DNA of 64,000 nucleotides from Acinetobacter lwoffii (GCF_019048525.1 NZ_CP077369.1:2976001-3040000), one strand, 5' to 3'. Positions 1 through 8,892 are shown, counted from the first letter of the stretch. Translations and numbers: made by a program. The notes: a model not told the origin generated them from the letters alone.

Positions 1-459
1 GAGGTAGCCATCAGTCAAAAGCAGGCTGATGCAAGAACAGATACAAAAGTTGACCTGGCACACTCCGAGATTCACCGATCGTTGGACTCATCGATAGCAG
101 CAGCTTCTGCGACAAAAGAACTCCATCCTGAGATGGAATCCATTAAAGTAGCGCAGGACATTCCATCTGCTGAAACGGATTCAAGCCATGCAAAAAAGCT
201 GCCTGAACTGCAACCTATGTCTTTTGAAGACCTTAAATATATGATGATGGAAAGCTTACAAAAATATTGTGGCTTGATGGCCAAGCAGCAAATTCATCAG
301 ATTTTACAGGCGCCGGATACGCGCAGTTTAAAACTGTGCCAAATGCAATGGATTACGTCCCTTCAGGAAAGCCGTATTGCTCCCCAAGAATTGAATCACA
401 TTCTGAAGCAGATCAATTTTGCTTTAGATCAATTACAGCAAAATAAAGCTGAAGACTAA
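1..459 (+). CDS. Unknown protein, C-terminal part (5' end outside window)
   Basis: The frame is open from the first base of the window to a TAA at 457-459, so this is the 3' part of a longer gene; the TTG at 82 is not a convincing start. About 152 residues are visible. The first half is polar and low-complexity (many Ser, Ala, Glu, Lys) and looks disordered. The last ~85 residues are predicted helical and rich in Gln, Met and Leu. No catalytic motif is visible and I do not recognise the family. No clear hairpin terminator follows. Confidence 0.6.
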   Translation, partial: EVAISQKQADARTDTKVDLAHSEIHRSLDSSIAAASATKELHPEMESIKVAQDIPSAETDSSHAKKLPELQPMSFEDLKYMMMESLQKYCGLMAKQQIHQILQAPDTRSLKLCQMQWITSLQESRIAPQELNHILKQINFALDQLQQNKAED

Positions 460-654
460 TAAGATCTTAGTCTTTAAAACTCTTAAATGAGCAAGTTTAA
501 CAATAAGCTAGCTTTGATTGTTTAAGATAACCGATTGATTATTTGAAATATTTATATTCAAGCGAAATTTAAAGCTCGGAATATCCGACTTAAGCGTGAT
601 AGAAAAAATAATTACAATCCCGCCATATAGTGAGCATAGACATCCGGTAGGATC

Positions 655-1011
655 ATGTATATGTCACATTATTTAGAATTCGATGCGTTCGATAATCCCA
701 TGCAACTGAGTAAAGTTGGCAACTGGGTGATCACCTTTTTAAGTCCGGTTGAAGAACTGCAATTTGTACAACTGGCGATTACCTATGTGCTTCCCCGCCA
801 GATCAGTGACAGCTTGCAACCGCGCCGTATATTGATTCAAAAAAGTCCCATTGAGCATCATTGGCTGATTCAGGCCATTGAATGTTTTGATAGCACGACT
901 CGTCAGGAAATTTCTTTAAGCCCTGAGCATACAACCGCACAGCAAACTTTAGCGCAGATTCTAAAAGATTTTGAAAAATATGATGTGAATGTGCAGCTTA
1001 AACAGATTTAA
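655..1011 (+). CDS. Conserved hypothetical protein, 118 aa
   Basis: A 118-residue soluble protein (116 if the second ATG at 661 is used; an AGGATC just before 655 could serve either). It has no signal peptide or membrane segment. The composition is normal for a cytoplasmic protein and the codon use matches the neighbours, so I take it as real. I do not recognise the family. It stands alone, followed by a short GC hairpin with a T-run near 1018-1040. Confidence 0.6.
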   Translation: MYMSHYLEFDAFDNPMQLSKVGNWVITFLSPVEELQFVQLAITYVLPRQISDSLQPRRILIQKSPIEHHWLIQAIECFDSTTRQEISLSPEHTTAQQTLAQILKDFEKYDVNVQLKQI

Positions 1012-1017
1012 ATATTT

Positions 1018-1040
1018 GCTCACTCCAGCGAGCTTTTTTA
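1018..1040 (+). terminator. Possible weak terminator
   Basis: GCTC and GAGC arms of only 4 bp flank an 8-nt loop and are followed by six T. The position just after the gene ending at 1011 fits termination, but the stem is short. Confidence 0.35.
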
Positions 1041-1163
1041 TTGTTATGGGATATTTCTTCGGCCAATTAAAGCCCATTATCACGTTGTCTTCTCTTAGAG
1101 ATTGAATCAGCTTCTGATTATAGCTGCATACATTAGTATCCAAGCTGGCAAATACCAGAGTAT

Positions 1164-1192
1164 AAAAAACTCACCTAAATGGTGAGTTTTTT
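1164..1192. terminator. Bidirectional intrinsic terminator
   Basis: A 7-bp stem (ACTCACC / GGTGAGT) with a TAAAT loop has an A-run on its left and a T-run on its right. It can end transcription in both directions. It lies downstream of the leftward gene ending at 1264. Confidence 0.75.
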
Positions 1193-1263
1193 AACTGCTG
1201 AATCGGTGATTTCGGATAAATAAGTTCAATTTTTTTCTACCTATCTGAAGTTCACTGATTAAA

Positions 1264-1482
1264 TTATTCGACAACGCGATAAATATTTGAAGATTTTTGG
1301 CTTTCAAATAATAGCTCAATACTCGGCAGAATCGTTTCACCATCCACCACAATATGTTCAATTTTTTTGACCAACTCAGCTGCATGATGAGTGCTGTGCT
1401 CTGCAAAGGAACGCAGCATCGCTTTCGCTTCAGTCACTTGGCTAAATTGATCTTTCACCTTGATATCAATCATCTTTGACAT
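1264..1482 (-). CDS. Hypothetical protein, 72 aa
   Basis: The start at 1482 is chosen over 1503 because a purine-rich Shine-Dalgarno (GAGGAAGG) lies just upstream of it and would be inside the longer version. The product is a small soluble protein, acidic overall, with a helical middle that contains two adjacent His residues. No family is recognised. It is a single-gene unit with a good terminator at 1164-1192. Confidence 0.55.
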   Translation of the reverse strand: MSKMIDIKVKDQFSQVTEAKAMLRSFAEHSTHHAAELVKKIEHIVVDGETILPSIELLFESQKSSNIYRVVE

Positions 1483-1639
1483 TTTTCCTTCCTCTCTCAT
1501 CATCCAATTTGCAGTTTTTTATACCATAATTAGCCAAGCGATTAATCTTCAAGATGTTAGCGAATTTGGCAATGTAAACTTTTTTATCTGGATGGATTAT
1601 AAGAAAAAGAATATTAAACTGAATGAATTGCGCAGACAT

Positions 1640-1668
1640 TAAAAAAGCTCGCATTTCTGCGAGCTCTG
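1640..1668 (-). terminator. Intrinsic terminator, leftward
   Basis: An 8-bp stem AGCTCGCA / TGCGAGCT with a 4-nt loop is followed, on the minus strand, by a T-run. It implies a leftward transcript from the gene-poor region to its right, although no convincing gene is visible there. Confidence 0.7.
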
Positions 1669-2477
1669 TGTTGGATGGCTAGTGCTAGATTTATTGTCTG
1701 GTGATAAACATCAAACTCAACTAACTGTCATTGATCCGTCCAACTTATCGGTAGCGTCTTATTGGTTTTACGACCTACCATGAGTTCAATATAGCAGTAT
1801 TTTTTTAACCGACAATACTCTTTTACACTTCTAAAAGAAGACTTATACAAGATTTCAATTGTCATTTTTTTAAAGCAGATTAAAATATTTCTGGCTTGTA
1901 TTACGAAGAATTCTACATTCATATCATCTTTATTTAATTCATTGATTTCTAGAAAAATATCTTATTAAACTTACGATTTCCGATTGAATAGCCCGCTCAA
2001 TACTTTCTTTCCTAACCTCTAATAAGCGCTTCAAAATTTAAACTCGAATATGATTTTTTATGAAAAAATACTTCCGGAAAAGGACGCAATATTCAAAGAA
2101 ACTGCTGTCATAGAATCTATATGACTAATTTTAAAATGATTATTTTTCAAAAAATGGCGAAAATTCAATCTCCCCATTAAGGTCAATTAACCGTATTTTT
2201 GTCTGAGTACTTCATCATTTACATGGGAAAATCAAAATTATTCATTTGATTTTCTGGACGTTAAATACCCTATTTTTATTTGCAGCATAGTTAAATATTC
2301 AGAACCTTACTCAGCTTTTCAAATCCACCCTATTTACAGCCAAGCAATCTATAAATTCTAAATTTGATCGAAATAAAAACTCCCATTTAATGGAAATTTA
2401 ATTTTATATCAACCTTAAACATTGAATATAAATGCAATACAATGCTCATAAATACATCGAGATATATCTAATTTTTT
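1669..2477. other. Gene-poor AT-rich region, possible decayed coding DNA
   Basis: About 800 bases with no convincing gene. A 64-residue leftward frame (1728-1922) ends in front of the terminator at 1640-1668. To its right, another leftward reading frame gives ~32 plausible helical residues ending near 1940. Both could be fragments of a dead gene. The right end must also hold the promoter of the diguanylate cyclase, but no clear -35/-10 pair stands out. Confidence 0.4.
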
Positions 2478-4049
2478 ATGTCAGCTAATAATTTTAGGAA
2501 ACACCTTGATCTCAATTTAAGGCAGTTAATACTTTTATTGGCTATTTTTAGTGTGTCTAGCCTTTTTATTATTTCTCTCATTATTAGCTATCAGATCGTA
2601 AAAAATCAGTTAATCGACAATTCCCTTGCCTTAAACGCTGACCATGCCCATAAAATTGCATTAAGCACAGACAACCATTTTAGAAATATGCTTCTTGAAC
2701 TGGACTATAGCGCCAAGATATTAGGTCAAGACTTTAATAACAATGAGCTGAGAGAAGCCGAGGTCAATAAATTAAAATATCAGTCTGAACACTATAACAG
2801 TGTCGTGATCAGTGATACTCAAGGCAGACTAATCAATTTTTCACCGAATATTCTGAATATTGATAGAAGTAAAATACAACATACTCAAGGGATTATTGAC
2901 TCTCTCCATAAAAAATCGACTTATATATCTTCACCCTATTTTTCTGTGCAAAAAAACATGATCGTGTTTATATCTCAACCTATTTTTGACAAGTCAAATC
3001 ACTATCAGGGCTTCATCGGTTCAGCGATTTATTTAAAAGAAAAAAATGTAATTAATCAGCTTCTAACCACTTATAAAAATTATAAGAATAGTTATATGTA
3101 TGTGATTAACAATGAAAATAAAATTATTTTCCATCCGGATCGTGAACGAATTGGTCAATGGGCCAGCAATAATACTGGTCTGGAATATATGCATGCGCAT
3201 AAAAATGGTCAAATTCGTTTAATCAATAGCCAGGGCACTGATAATCTGGCGGGTTTTTCTCATATTCCGACTTCAAACTGGATCGTGGTTTCCCAACAAC
3301 CCACCCATGACTTACTTAAACAGGCAAATTCTATCCTTTATAAATTAGCCGCAGGATTCTTTTTATTTTATCTGCTTGTTTTTTATATTGTATGGCGGCT
3401 GTCTGATTCTATCTCGGCCCCGTTGAATCAACTGGCAGATATGGCGAGTTTGCTAAATCAGGCAGAAATCGGTTCAAAAATTAAGGATATCCAGCCCTGG
3501 TACTATGAGGTCACAAAATTCAAGTTAGCTCTACTGCTCAGTGTTCGAAAGTTTTCACAACAAATGAGCAAAATGGATCATCATATTAATACAGATCCTT
3601 TAACCGGCTTGATGAATCGTCGTGGGTTGAATTATGTCATGACTCATAACATGAAAATGAACATCCCTTTTTCAGTGCTTCTGATGGATGTGGATCATTT
3701 TAAAAACATTAATGACAATTATGGTCATGATCAAGGTGATGTTGTCTTAAAGCATATTGCCAAGACGATGCAGCAAAAATTTCGTAAAGATGATATTTGC
3801 TGCCGCTACGGTGGTGAAGAATTTATCATTATTATACCGAACAGCAATCTCACTGAAGTGTATGAAAGTGCGGAAAGGTTCAGAAAAGAGATTGCAGGTA
3901 AAGAGATTCAGAATATAGGTCACATTAGCATTTCGATTGGGATTGCTTCTTGGCCAGACAGTTCTAAAAATATTCTAGACGTTTTGAAAATTGCCGATAA
4001 CAATCTTTATCGGGCGAAAGATGATGGCCGCAACTGTGTGCGTTACTAA
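2478..4049 (+). CDS. Membrane sensor diguanylate cyclase (Cache-GGDEF)
   Basis: Makes cyclic di-GMP from two GTP at the inner membrane in response to an external signal. Visible order in the 523 residues: transmembrane segment ~15-42, an extracytoplasmic ~245-residue Cache-type sensor region, a second transmembrane segment ~290-312, a linker, and a C-terminal GGDEF domain from ~365. The active-site signature is GGEEF at 445-449. An RKDD at 436-439, five residues before it, is a proper inhibitory I-site, so product inhibition is expected. There is no EAL domain. The start at 2478 lacks a clear Shine-Dalgarno. The gene borders the tRNA-Arg islet: its stop lies 35 bp from the left repeat. Confidence 0.9.
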   Translation: MSANNFRKHLDLNLRQLILLLAIFSVSSLFIISLIISYQIVKNQLIDNSLALNADHAHKIALSTDNHFRNMLLELDYSAKILGQDFNNNELREAEVNKLKYQSEHYNSVVISDTQGRLINFSPNILNIDRSKIQHTQGIIDSLHKKSTYISSPYFSVQKNMIVFISQPIFDKSNHYQGFIGSAIYLKEKNVINQLLTTYKNYKNSYMYVINNENKIIFHPDRERIGQWASNNTGLEYMHAHKNGQIRLINSQGTDNLAGFSHIPTSNWIVVSQQPTHDLLKQANSILYKLAAGFFLFYLLVFYIVWRLSDSISAPLNQLADMASLLNQAEIGSKIKDIQPWYYEVTKFKLALLLSVRKFSQQMSKMDHHINTDPLTGLMNRRGLNYVMTHNMKMNIPFSVLLMDVDHFKNINDNYGHDQGDVVLKHIAKTMQQKFRKDDICCRYGGEEFIIIIPNSNLTEVYESAERFRKEIAGKEIQNIGHISISIGIASWPDSSKNILDVLKIADNNLYRAKDDGRNCVRY

Positions 4050-4084
4050 TTTGATTTATTTTTCAGTTTTATAGCTTAAATAAA

Positions 4085-4100
4085 TGGTGCGCTCAGCAGG
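4085..4100. repeat. Left attachment-like repeat (partial copy of tRNA-Arg 3' end)
   Basis: The 13 bases TGGTGCGCTCAGC match exactly, and in the same orientation, the 3' end of the tRNA-Arg gene at 5433-5445; after one mismatch two more bases agree. This is the arrangement left when an integrase inserts DNA at a tRNA 3' end and rebuilds the tRNA on one side. Confidence 0.65.
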
Positions 4101-4186
4101 CACTTTCGTTAATTTTGGGTTTTCTCGTCTTTTTTCATTTTATCTAATTTTCTCTTTATTACAGGTAAAAGATTGGAGGTGAATTC

Positions 4187-4453
4187 ATGACGGCAATGGT
4201 GAATATTGGTAACTTTATTGTTGCCCTGCCACCTTCAGACATTTAGTCGACATATGATCAGGCGGCAGAATTTTTAAGTTATGAAAAAGAATACTTCAAA
4301 GCGTCTATCATTTGCTTAAATGGATTCCCAAAACCAAAGTACATTACCGAGACTGCAAAAGGTCGAAGATGGAACTTGATAAAACTATCTAACTGGCTAG
4401 AAGGTAGGCCGGAAGATTTAAAAAAAGCAGTAGGTAGACCCCGTAAAATTTAG
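4187..4453 (+). pseudogene. AlpA/excisionase-like regulator interrupted by a TAG stop
   Basis: A strong Shine-Dalgarno (GGAGGTGA) precedes an ATG at 4187. Nineteen codons later an in-frame TAG occurs at 4244-4246, and the same frame then continues for 68 sensible residues to a TAG at 4451. The downstream part has the pattern of small AlpA/excisionase-type DNA-binding proteins: a helical AAEFL segment, FPKP, then GRRW, a WLEG segment and a basic GRPRK tail. No in-frame start follows the stop, so the gene is probably dead. It lies inside the repeat-bounded islet, where such a regulator would control excision or neighbouring genes. The family call rests on motif pattern only. Confidence 0.6.
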
Positions 4454-4463
4454 CGGGGTTTTT
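4437..4463 (+). terminator. Intrinsic terminator at end of AlpA-like pseudogene
   Basis: A stem of ACCCCG against CGGGGT with a ~10-nt loop is followed by a T-run on the plus strand. It overlaps the stop codons of both convergent reading frames here. Confidence 0.65.
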
Positions 4464-5367
4464 CTTGATTATATTGATTAAATATTAGTTGAGTTGGTGG
4501 ATCTTCATTGTCTGCAAAGAAGTGACCATTTATTAACTTTAAGTCATTCCAACCATCTTTAAGCATTGCAGGTATATCGCTCTTACCATCACATTCACGA
4601 ATGCATAACTCATATTTTGAACTAGTATTTATTACAGACTTTGCAAGCCCCAGCGTTCCAAGGAATAAGACTAACCATGTAATTAGTAGAATTATTCCTG
4701 AAGATATTGGCACACGACTAACAGAATACCTCCCACTAATAAGAGTTTTAGAAATGCTTTCAAATAACTCAGGGGCTTTACTAGTATAAAGAGGCTTTTT
4801 ATAAGTTTTAGTAATCACTTTTTTTTCGGTGTCAGACTTTGATTTTGTTTCACTGAAATCAAATAAGCTAATAAAAGATTCATTAGATCCTGTGAGTTTT
4901 TCCATTTTTCTTTTTAAAGTAAGTTCAATGTCACTCGTTCTTACTTCCCACCATTCTTGCCAATATTTTGCGCCGGCTGCAACTTTTATTTGATGCCATG
5001 AAATAAAGATCCCCATAAAACAAATGGTTGATTCTACAAATGGCTTACTTGCTTGATTGCTAAAAACAGCTGCCAGTAGGACACCCTGAAATAACATAAA
5101 GAAGTTATTGCGGTGAATTAAATTTGAGATTTCGAAATTTCTTGTTTCTATGCTTAACTTATAAACTGACTTTAGCTCATCAATTTCATTTTTTAATTTT
5201 TTATCATCAAAATAATTTTTTAGAGGGTTTCTAGGCCTCTTAATTTCTTCACTACCATCTTTCTGATCAATTGGATCTGAAGAGCTGTAATTTTTAACCG
5301 CCTTATATCTTTTATTAAATGATTGGAATTTTAGATAGGGATATTTTAACAAGCTACGCAGTCCCAC
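4450..5367 (-). CDS. RipA-like integral membrane protein of the tRNA-Arg islet
   Basis: 305 residues from a GTG start at 5367 with an AGGGG Shine-Dalgarno. Residues ~1-60 are basic and polar. Residues ~62-90 carry an FEI..RNNFF stretch leading into two close membrane segments (~88-108 and ~112-130). A KYWQEWWE motif follows, then a polar cytoplasmic stretch, a GRYSVSR motif and a third membrane segment (~215-240), and an acidic tail. The motif set resembles the RipA family of octameric cytoplasmic-membrane proteins, whose biochemical role I cannot state. The family call is from memory of motif order. It is the only intact gene in the islet and AT-rich relative to its neighbours. Its stop overlaps that of the AlpA-like pseudogene. 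Confidence 0.6.
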   Translation of the reverse strand: MGLRSLLKYPYLKFQSFNKRYKAVKNYSSSDPIDQKDGSEEIKRPRNPLKNYFDDKKLKNEIDELKSVYKLSIETRNFEISNLIHRNNFFMLFQGVLLAAVFSNQASKPFVESTICFMGIFISWHQIKVAAGAKYWQEWWEVRTSDIELTLKRKMEKLTGSNESFISLFDFSETKSKSDTEKKVITKTYKKPLYTSKAPELFESISKTLISGRYSVSRVPISSGIILLITWLVLFLGTLGLAKSVINTSSKYELCIRECDGKSDIPAMLKDGWNDLKLINGHFFADNEDPPTQLIFNQYNQEKPR

Positions 5368-5432
5368 AAATACCCCTAAAAAATATAAATTACGCCAAAG
5401 GCATTATAAATTATTGATTTTATAATCAGTAG

Positions 5433-5448
5433 TGGTGCGCTCAGCGGG
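5433..5448. repeat. Right attachment-like repeat within tRNA-Arg 3' end
   Basis: This is the tRNA-side copy of the 13-bp repeat found at 4085-4097, in direct orientation. The two copies bound 1.35 kb. Confidence 0.65.
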
Positions 5449-5508
5449 ACTCGAACCCACGCCACAGGCTTCGGAGACCTGTACTCTATCCAGTTGAGCT
5501 ATGAGCGC
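5433..5508 (-). tRNA. tRNA-Arg (anticodon CCG)
   Basis: A full cloverleaf can be drawn on the minus strand: 7-bp acceptor GCGCTCA / TGAGCGC, D arm, anticodon stem CAGGT / GCCTG with loop CTCCGAA (anticodon CCG), T arm with TTCGAGT, discriminator A and an encoded CCA. It reads CGG codons. Its 3' end (5433-5445) is repeated at 4085, marking it as an integration site. Confidence 0.95.
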
Positions 5509-5698
5509 ATCTTTTTTGGATCGCGCACATCATAACAAAAAAAAGCATAAGGTAAAGCAACTATCTCTAACTTCATCATTTTTATGCTTAAGCTTTATAC
5601 AATGTTCCAAAACAGCAACACAGAATTGCATGTGAATCACTTGGCTTATTTTGCGAGATCACTCACAATATCTCAACTTTTCACCATTTGAGATATTC

Positions 5699-6634
5699 AT
5701 GACTGATGCACTGATCTTAAGGGATGTGTCGAAGACCTATCGCAATGGCTTTCAGGCATTGAAAGGAATTAACTTAAATGTACCAGAAGGTGAGTTCTAT
5801 GCGCTACTAGGTCCTAATGGCGCAGGAAAATCTACCACCATCGGTATTATCAGTTCATTAACAAAAAAAACCTCCGGTACAGTCGAAATTTTTGGTCATA
5901 ATCTGGATACCCACCCTTCTCAGGCCAAACAGTGCCTAGGTGTAGTACCTCAGGAATTCAACTTTGCCCAGTTTGAAAAAACCTTTGATATTTTGGTGAC
6001 TCAGGCAGGCTATTACGGCATTCCTAAAAAAATTGCACAGGAACGGGCGGAGCTTTATCTGACCAAACTGGGTTTATGGGAAAAGCGTGCCACTCAGGCC
6101 CGCATGTTATCGGGCGGGATGAAACGTCGCCTGATGATCGCGCGTGCCATGATGCACGAACCGAAACTGCTGATTCTGGATGAACCGACGGCTGGTGTTG
6201 ATATCGAGTTGCGTCGTTCGATGTGGGAATTTTTGAACGAGATGAATGAAAAAGGCACTTCCATCATTCTGACCACACATTATCTAGAAGAAGCAGAAAT
6301 GCTGTGTCGCCGTATTGCGATTATTGATCGCGGTGTGATTAAAGAAGACACCACCATGAAAAGCTTCCTGAGTCAGCTCAATGAAGAATCGTTTATTTTT
6401 GATCTGGCCGAACCGATTGAACCTTTGCATCTGGATATCATCGGCGTGCGTTTTAACCTGATCGATCCGATGACTTTAGAAATCACCATGGACAAGGCAC
6501 ATACCATGAATGATCTGTTCCAATTGCTGGAATCACAAAATATTCAGGTACGCAGTATGCGCAATAAATCCAACCGTCTGGAAGAACTTTTTGTGAAAAT
6601 GGTCGAGAAAAATCTGGATGGAGCTGCGCAATGA
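5699..6634 (+). CDS. yadG: ABC-2 type exporter ATP-binding protein (YadG-like)
   Basis: Nucleotide-binding subunit of an ABC exporter that works with the permease encoded next. Walker A GPNGAGKST is at 38-46, the ABC signature LSGGM at 137-141 and Walker B LLILDEP at 157-163, followed by a switch His in TTHY. The ~311-residue length fits the YadG/CcmA-like family. The start at 5699 is chosen because the family begins just before this point; the upstream TTG adds 16 unrelated residues. The stop overlaps the next start by four bases (ATGA), implying translational coupling. The substrate is unknown. Confidence 0.88.
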   Translation: MTDALILRDVSKTYRNGFQALKGINLNVPEGEFYALLGPNGAGKSTTIGIISSLTKKTSGTVEIFGHNLDTHPSQAKQCLGVVPQEFNFAQFEKTFDILVTQAGYYGIPKKIAQERAELYLTKLGLWEKRATQARMLSGGMKRRLMIARAMMHEPKLLILDEPTAGVDIELRRSMWEFLNEMNEKGTSIILTTHYLEEAEMLCRRIAIIDRGVIKEDTTMKSFLSQLNEESFIFDLAEPIEPLHLDIIGVRFNLIDPMTLEITMDKAHTMNDLFQLLESQNIQVRSMRNKSNRLEELFVKMVEKNLDGAAQ

Positions 6635-7404
6635 ACATTAATCAACTCAGCGTAGCTTTATATACCATTATCTATAAAGAAGTGCGTCGCTTTATGCGCA
6701 TCTGGCCACAGACCCTGTTGCCACCTGCAATCACCATGAGCCTGTACTTCGTGATCTTTGGTAATCTGGTCGGCTCACGCATTGGAGAAATGGGCGGCTA
6801 TAGTTATATGGAGTTCATTGTGCCCGGTCTGATTATGATGGCCGTGATCACCAACAGCTATGCCAACGTCTCATCTAGTTTCTTCAGCTCAAAATTCCAG
6901 AAAAGCATTGAAGAACTGATCATGAGTCCGGTACCGATGCATGCCATTTTATGGGGTCATGTATTGGGCGGTGTGATTCGTGGCATATTAGTTGCGATCA
7001 TTGTCAGTGCCGTGAGCTTATTTTTTGCCGATTTATACATCACTAACTGGTTTGTGACTATATATACAGTCTTGATTACTTCCCTGCTGTTTTCCTTGGG
7101 TGGTTTTATCAATGCCGTCTATGCCAAATCTTTCGATGATATCTCGATCATCCCGACTTTTGTTTTAACACCACTGACCTATTTAGGTGGTGTGTTTTAT
7201 GCTATTTCGAGCTTAAGCCCATTCTGGCAAAATTTATCTTTAATTAATCCTGTCGTGTATATGGTCAATGCGTTCCGCTATGGCATTTTAGGACATAGCG
7301 ATGTCAATGTTGCCATTTCACTGACAGTGATTACCTTATGTTGCGCCGTGCTGTATGCAGTGGCCTATCATTTACTCTCCCGTGGTTCAGGAATGCGTGA
7401 ATAA
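6631..7404 (+). CDS. yadH: ABC-2 type exporter permease (YadH-like)
   Basis: 257 residues with about six hydrophobic segments and the ABC-2 permease pattern, including the FIVPGLI stretch near residue 65 and the LTYLGGVFY stretch near residue 185. It forms the membrane channel for the YadG-like ATPase, with which it overlaps by four bases. Its stop overlaps the queF start by one base, so all three are probably co-transcribed. The exported molecule cannot be told from sequence. Confidence 0.87.
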   Translation: MNINQLSVALYTIIYKEVRRFMRIWPQTLLPPAITMSLYFVIFGNLVGSRIGEMGGYSYMEFIVPGLIMMAVITNSYANVSSSFFSSKFQKSIEELIMSPVPMHAILWGHVLGGVIRGILVAIIVSAVSLFFADLYITNWFVTIYTVLITSLLFSLGGFINAVYAKSFDDISIIPTFVLTPLTYLGGVFYAISSLSPFWQNLSLINPVVYMVNAFRYGILGHSDVNVAISLTVITLCCAVLYAVAYHLLSRGSGMRE

Positions 7405-8219
7405 TGAGTGTAGAACAATCTCTCCTTGGTAAAGACACCAATTACCCGACAGATTATCAGCCTGATGTTCTGTTTCCGATTTCGCGCGCGCCTGCCCGTG
7501 AACAATACGCACATGTCGAAGCGATTCAGCAAGGTGCAGACTGGTGGCATGTATTTGAAATTTCCTGGTTAAATTCAACCGGTGTGCCGCAAGTGGCTAT
7601 TGGCCGCATTAGCTTGCCAGCGTCTTCGCCGAATCTGATTGAATCCAAATCCTTAAAACTGTATTTCAATAGCCTGAATTTTGCCAAGTTTGAATCTCAA
7701 GATGCCTTTATCACGACGGTCGAAAAAGATTTATCTGCTGCGGCTGAAGCTGAAGTTAAACTGCAATTGTTTCAGGTCGATGAATTAGAGATCAGCAAGC
7801 CGGAAGGCATCTGCATTGACGAGCTGACACCTGAGCGCCTAGAAAATCATCCAGATGCCAGTTTATTGGCTTTGGATTCGGATGATGCAGCAGAAGGTGA
7901 AATCCAGCTGTATTCACATTTACTCAGAAGTAACTGCCCAGTCACTGGCCAGCCGGACTGGGGAACAGTTTTTATACGTTATCAAGGTAAAAAACCTTGT
8001 TATAAGAGTATTTTAGCTTATATTGTTTCCTACCGTCAGCATAATGGGTTCCACGAACAATGTGTGGAGCAGATGTTTGCCGATATCTGGCAGCAACTGA
8101 AACCGGAAAAGCTGATGGTCTACGCAACCTATACACGCCGTGGTGGATTGGATATCAACCCTTGCCGTGTATCGGATTTAACATGGATGCCTCGCCCTAT
8201 TCGTTTAGCGCGACAATAA
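7404..8219 (+). CDS. queF: NADPH-dependent 7-cyano-7-deazaguanine reductase
   Basis: Reduces preQ0 to preQ1 in queuosine tRNA modification, in the cytoplasm. At 271 residues this is the long (two-domain) form of the family. The catalytic Cys is C178 in the SNCPVTGQPDWG segment, with the partner Asp at D185. A C-terminal TRRGGLDINP motif is typical. It follows yadH with a one-base overlap, so it is translationally linked to a transporter with no obvious tie to queuosine. queE and queC, which act earlier in the pathway, lie at 44.4-45.8 kb. Confidence 0.95.
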   Translation: MSVEQSLLGKDTNYPTDYQPDVLFPISRAPAREQYAHVEAIQQGADWWHVFEISWLNSTGVPQVAIGRISLPASSPNLIESKSLKLYFNSLNFAKFESQDAFITTVEKDLSAAAEAEVKLQLFQVDELEISKPEGICIDELTPERLENHPDASLLALDSDDAAEGEIQLYSHLLRSNCPVTGQPDWGTVFIRYQGKKPCYKSILAYIVSYRQHNGFHEQCVEQMFADIWQQLKPEKLMVYATYTRRGGLDINPCRVSDLTWMPRPIRLARQ

Positions 8220-8238
8220 AAAACATTGAGGTTGAACA

Positions 8239-8892
8239 ATGCCATTTTTTGGGTTTATTCCTTCTGCAGAGCTTTTAAATACAATTCAGACTGCACAAAA
8301 AAACAAAAATTCAAGTGAGCCGCTTTACCCATTGCGTGATAAAACCGCATTAATGATTAATGATGAAATTATTGATGCGATTCTTACCGAGCTGGTGCGT
8401 CGCTTTCCTGCCAGCGATAAACGTGATACTGCGGAAAAACTGGCTGGCTATATCAAGTCGACTGTTGCAGTTTTGCTGAAACAGTTATTGAGTAAAGCAC
8501 CAAATGACGTAGTCAGAGAGTCGATTGCATTCTCTGAGCGCAGTCTGTTTAAAGATCCTGAAGGACATTTCCGCATTGGTGAATCACTGGATGCCAGTCT
8601 GGTGACGAATTTAAAACATCATTACGCAGAACTTAAAGCCGGTCAGAGTATCGATAAACAAGCGTTCAGTAACTTGTACAAGCAATTTGGTGAAGCGACA
8701 GTACGACATTTTATGGTCGACTTTAATAAAACCCTGGATCTTGGCATGATCAAACGTAAGGCAGCAGATATTGGCGCATCTGCAGTGATCAAGGCTATCA
8801 ATATGGCAGCAGATAAAATTATTCTGAATTTGAATAAAGATGAGCTGCGCGCCATGGCCGAATATCACGACACTTTGTTCTATACAGAATAG
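8239..8892 (+). CDS. Conserved hypothetical protein, 217 aa
   Basis: A soluble, mostly helical protein with no signal peptide or membrane segment, 19 bases after queF with a GAGG Shine-Dalgarno. It probably ends the yadG-yadH-queF transcript, since a strong terminator follows at 8939. No catalytic motif or known domain is recognised. It ends in TAG. Its role cannot be inferred from its neighbours. Confidence 0.75.
   Translation: MPFFGFIPSAELLNTIQTAQKNKNSSEPLYPLRDKTALMINDEIIDAILTELVRRFPASDKRDTAEKLAGYIKSTVAVLLKQLLSKAPNDVVRESIAFSERSLFKDPEGHFRIGESLDASLVTNLKHHYAELKAGQSIDKQAFSNLYKQFGEATVRHFMVDFNKTLDLGMIKRKAADIGASAVIKAINMAADKIILNLNKDELRAMAEYHDTLFYTE

Noticed and set aside
1728..1922. 64-residue leftward frame
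   Set aside because: AT-rich composition, no ribosome site and no recognisable motif; noted only as possible debris.
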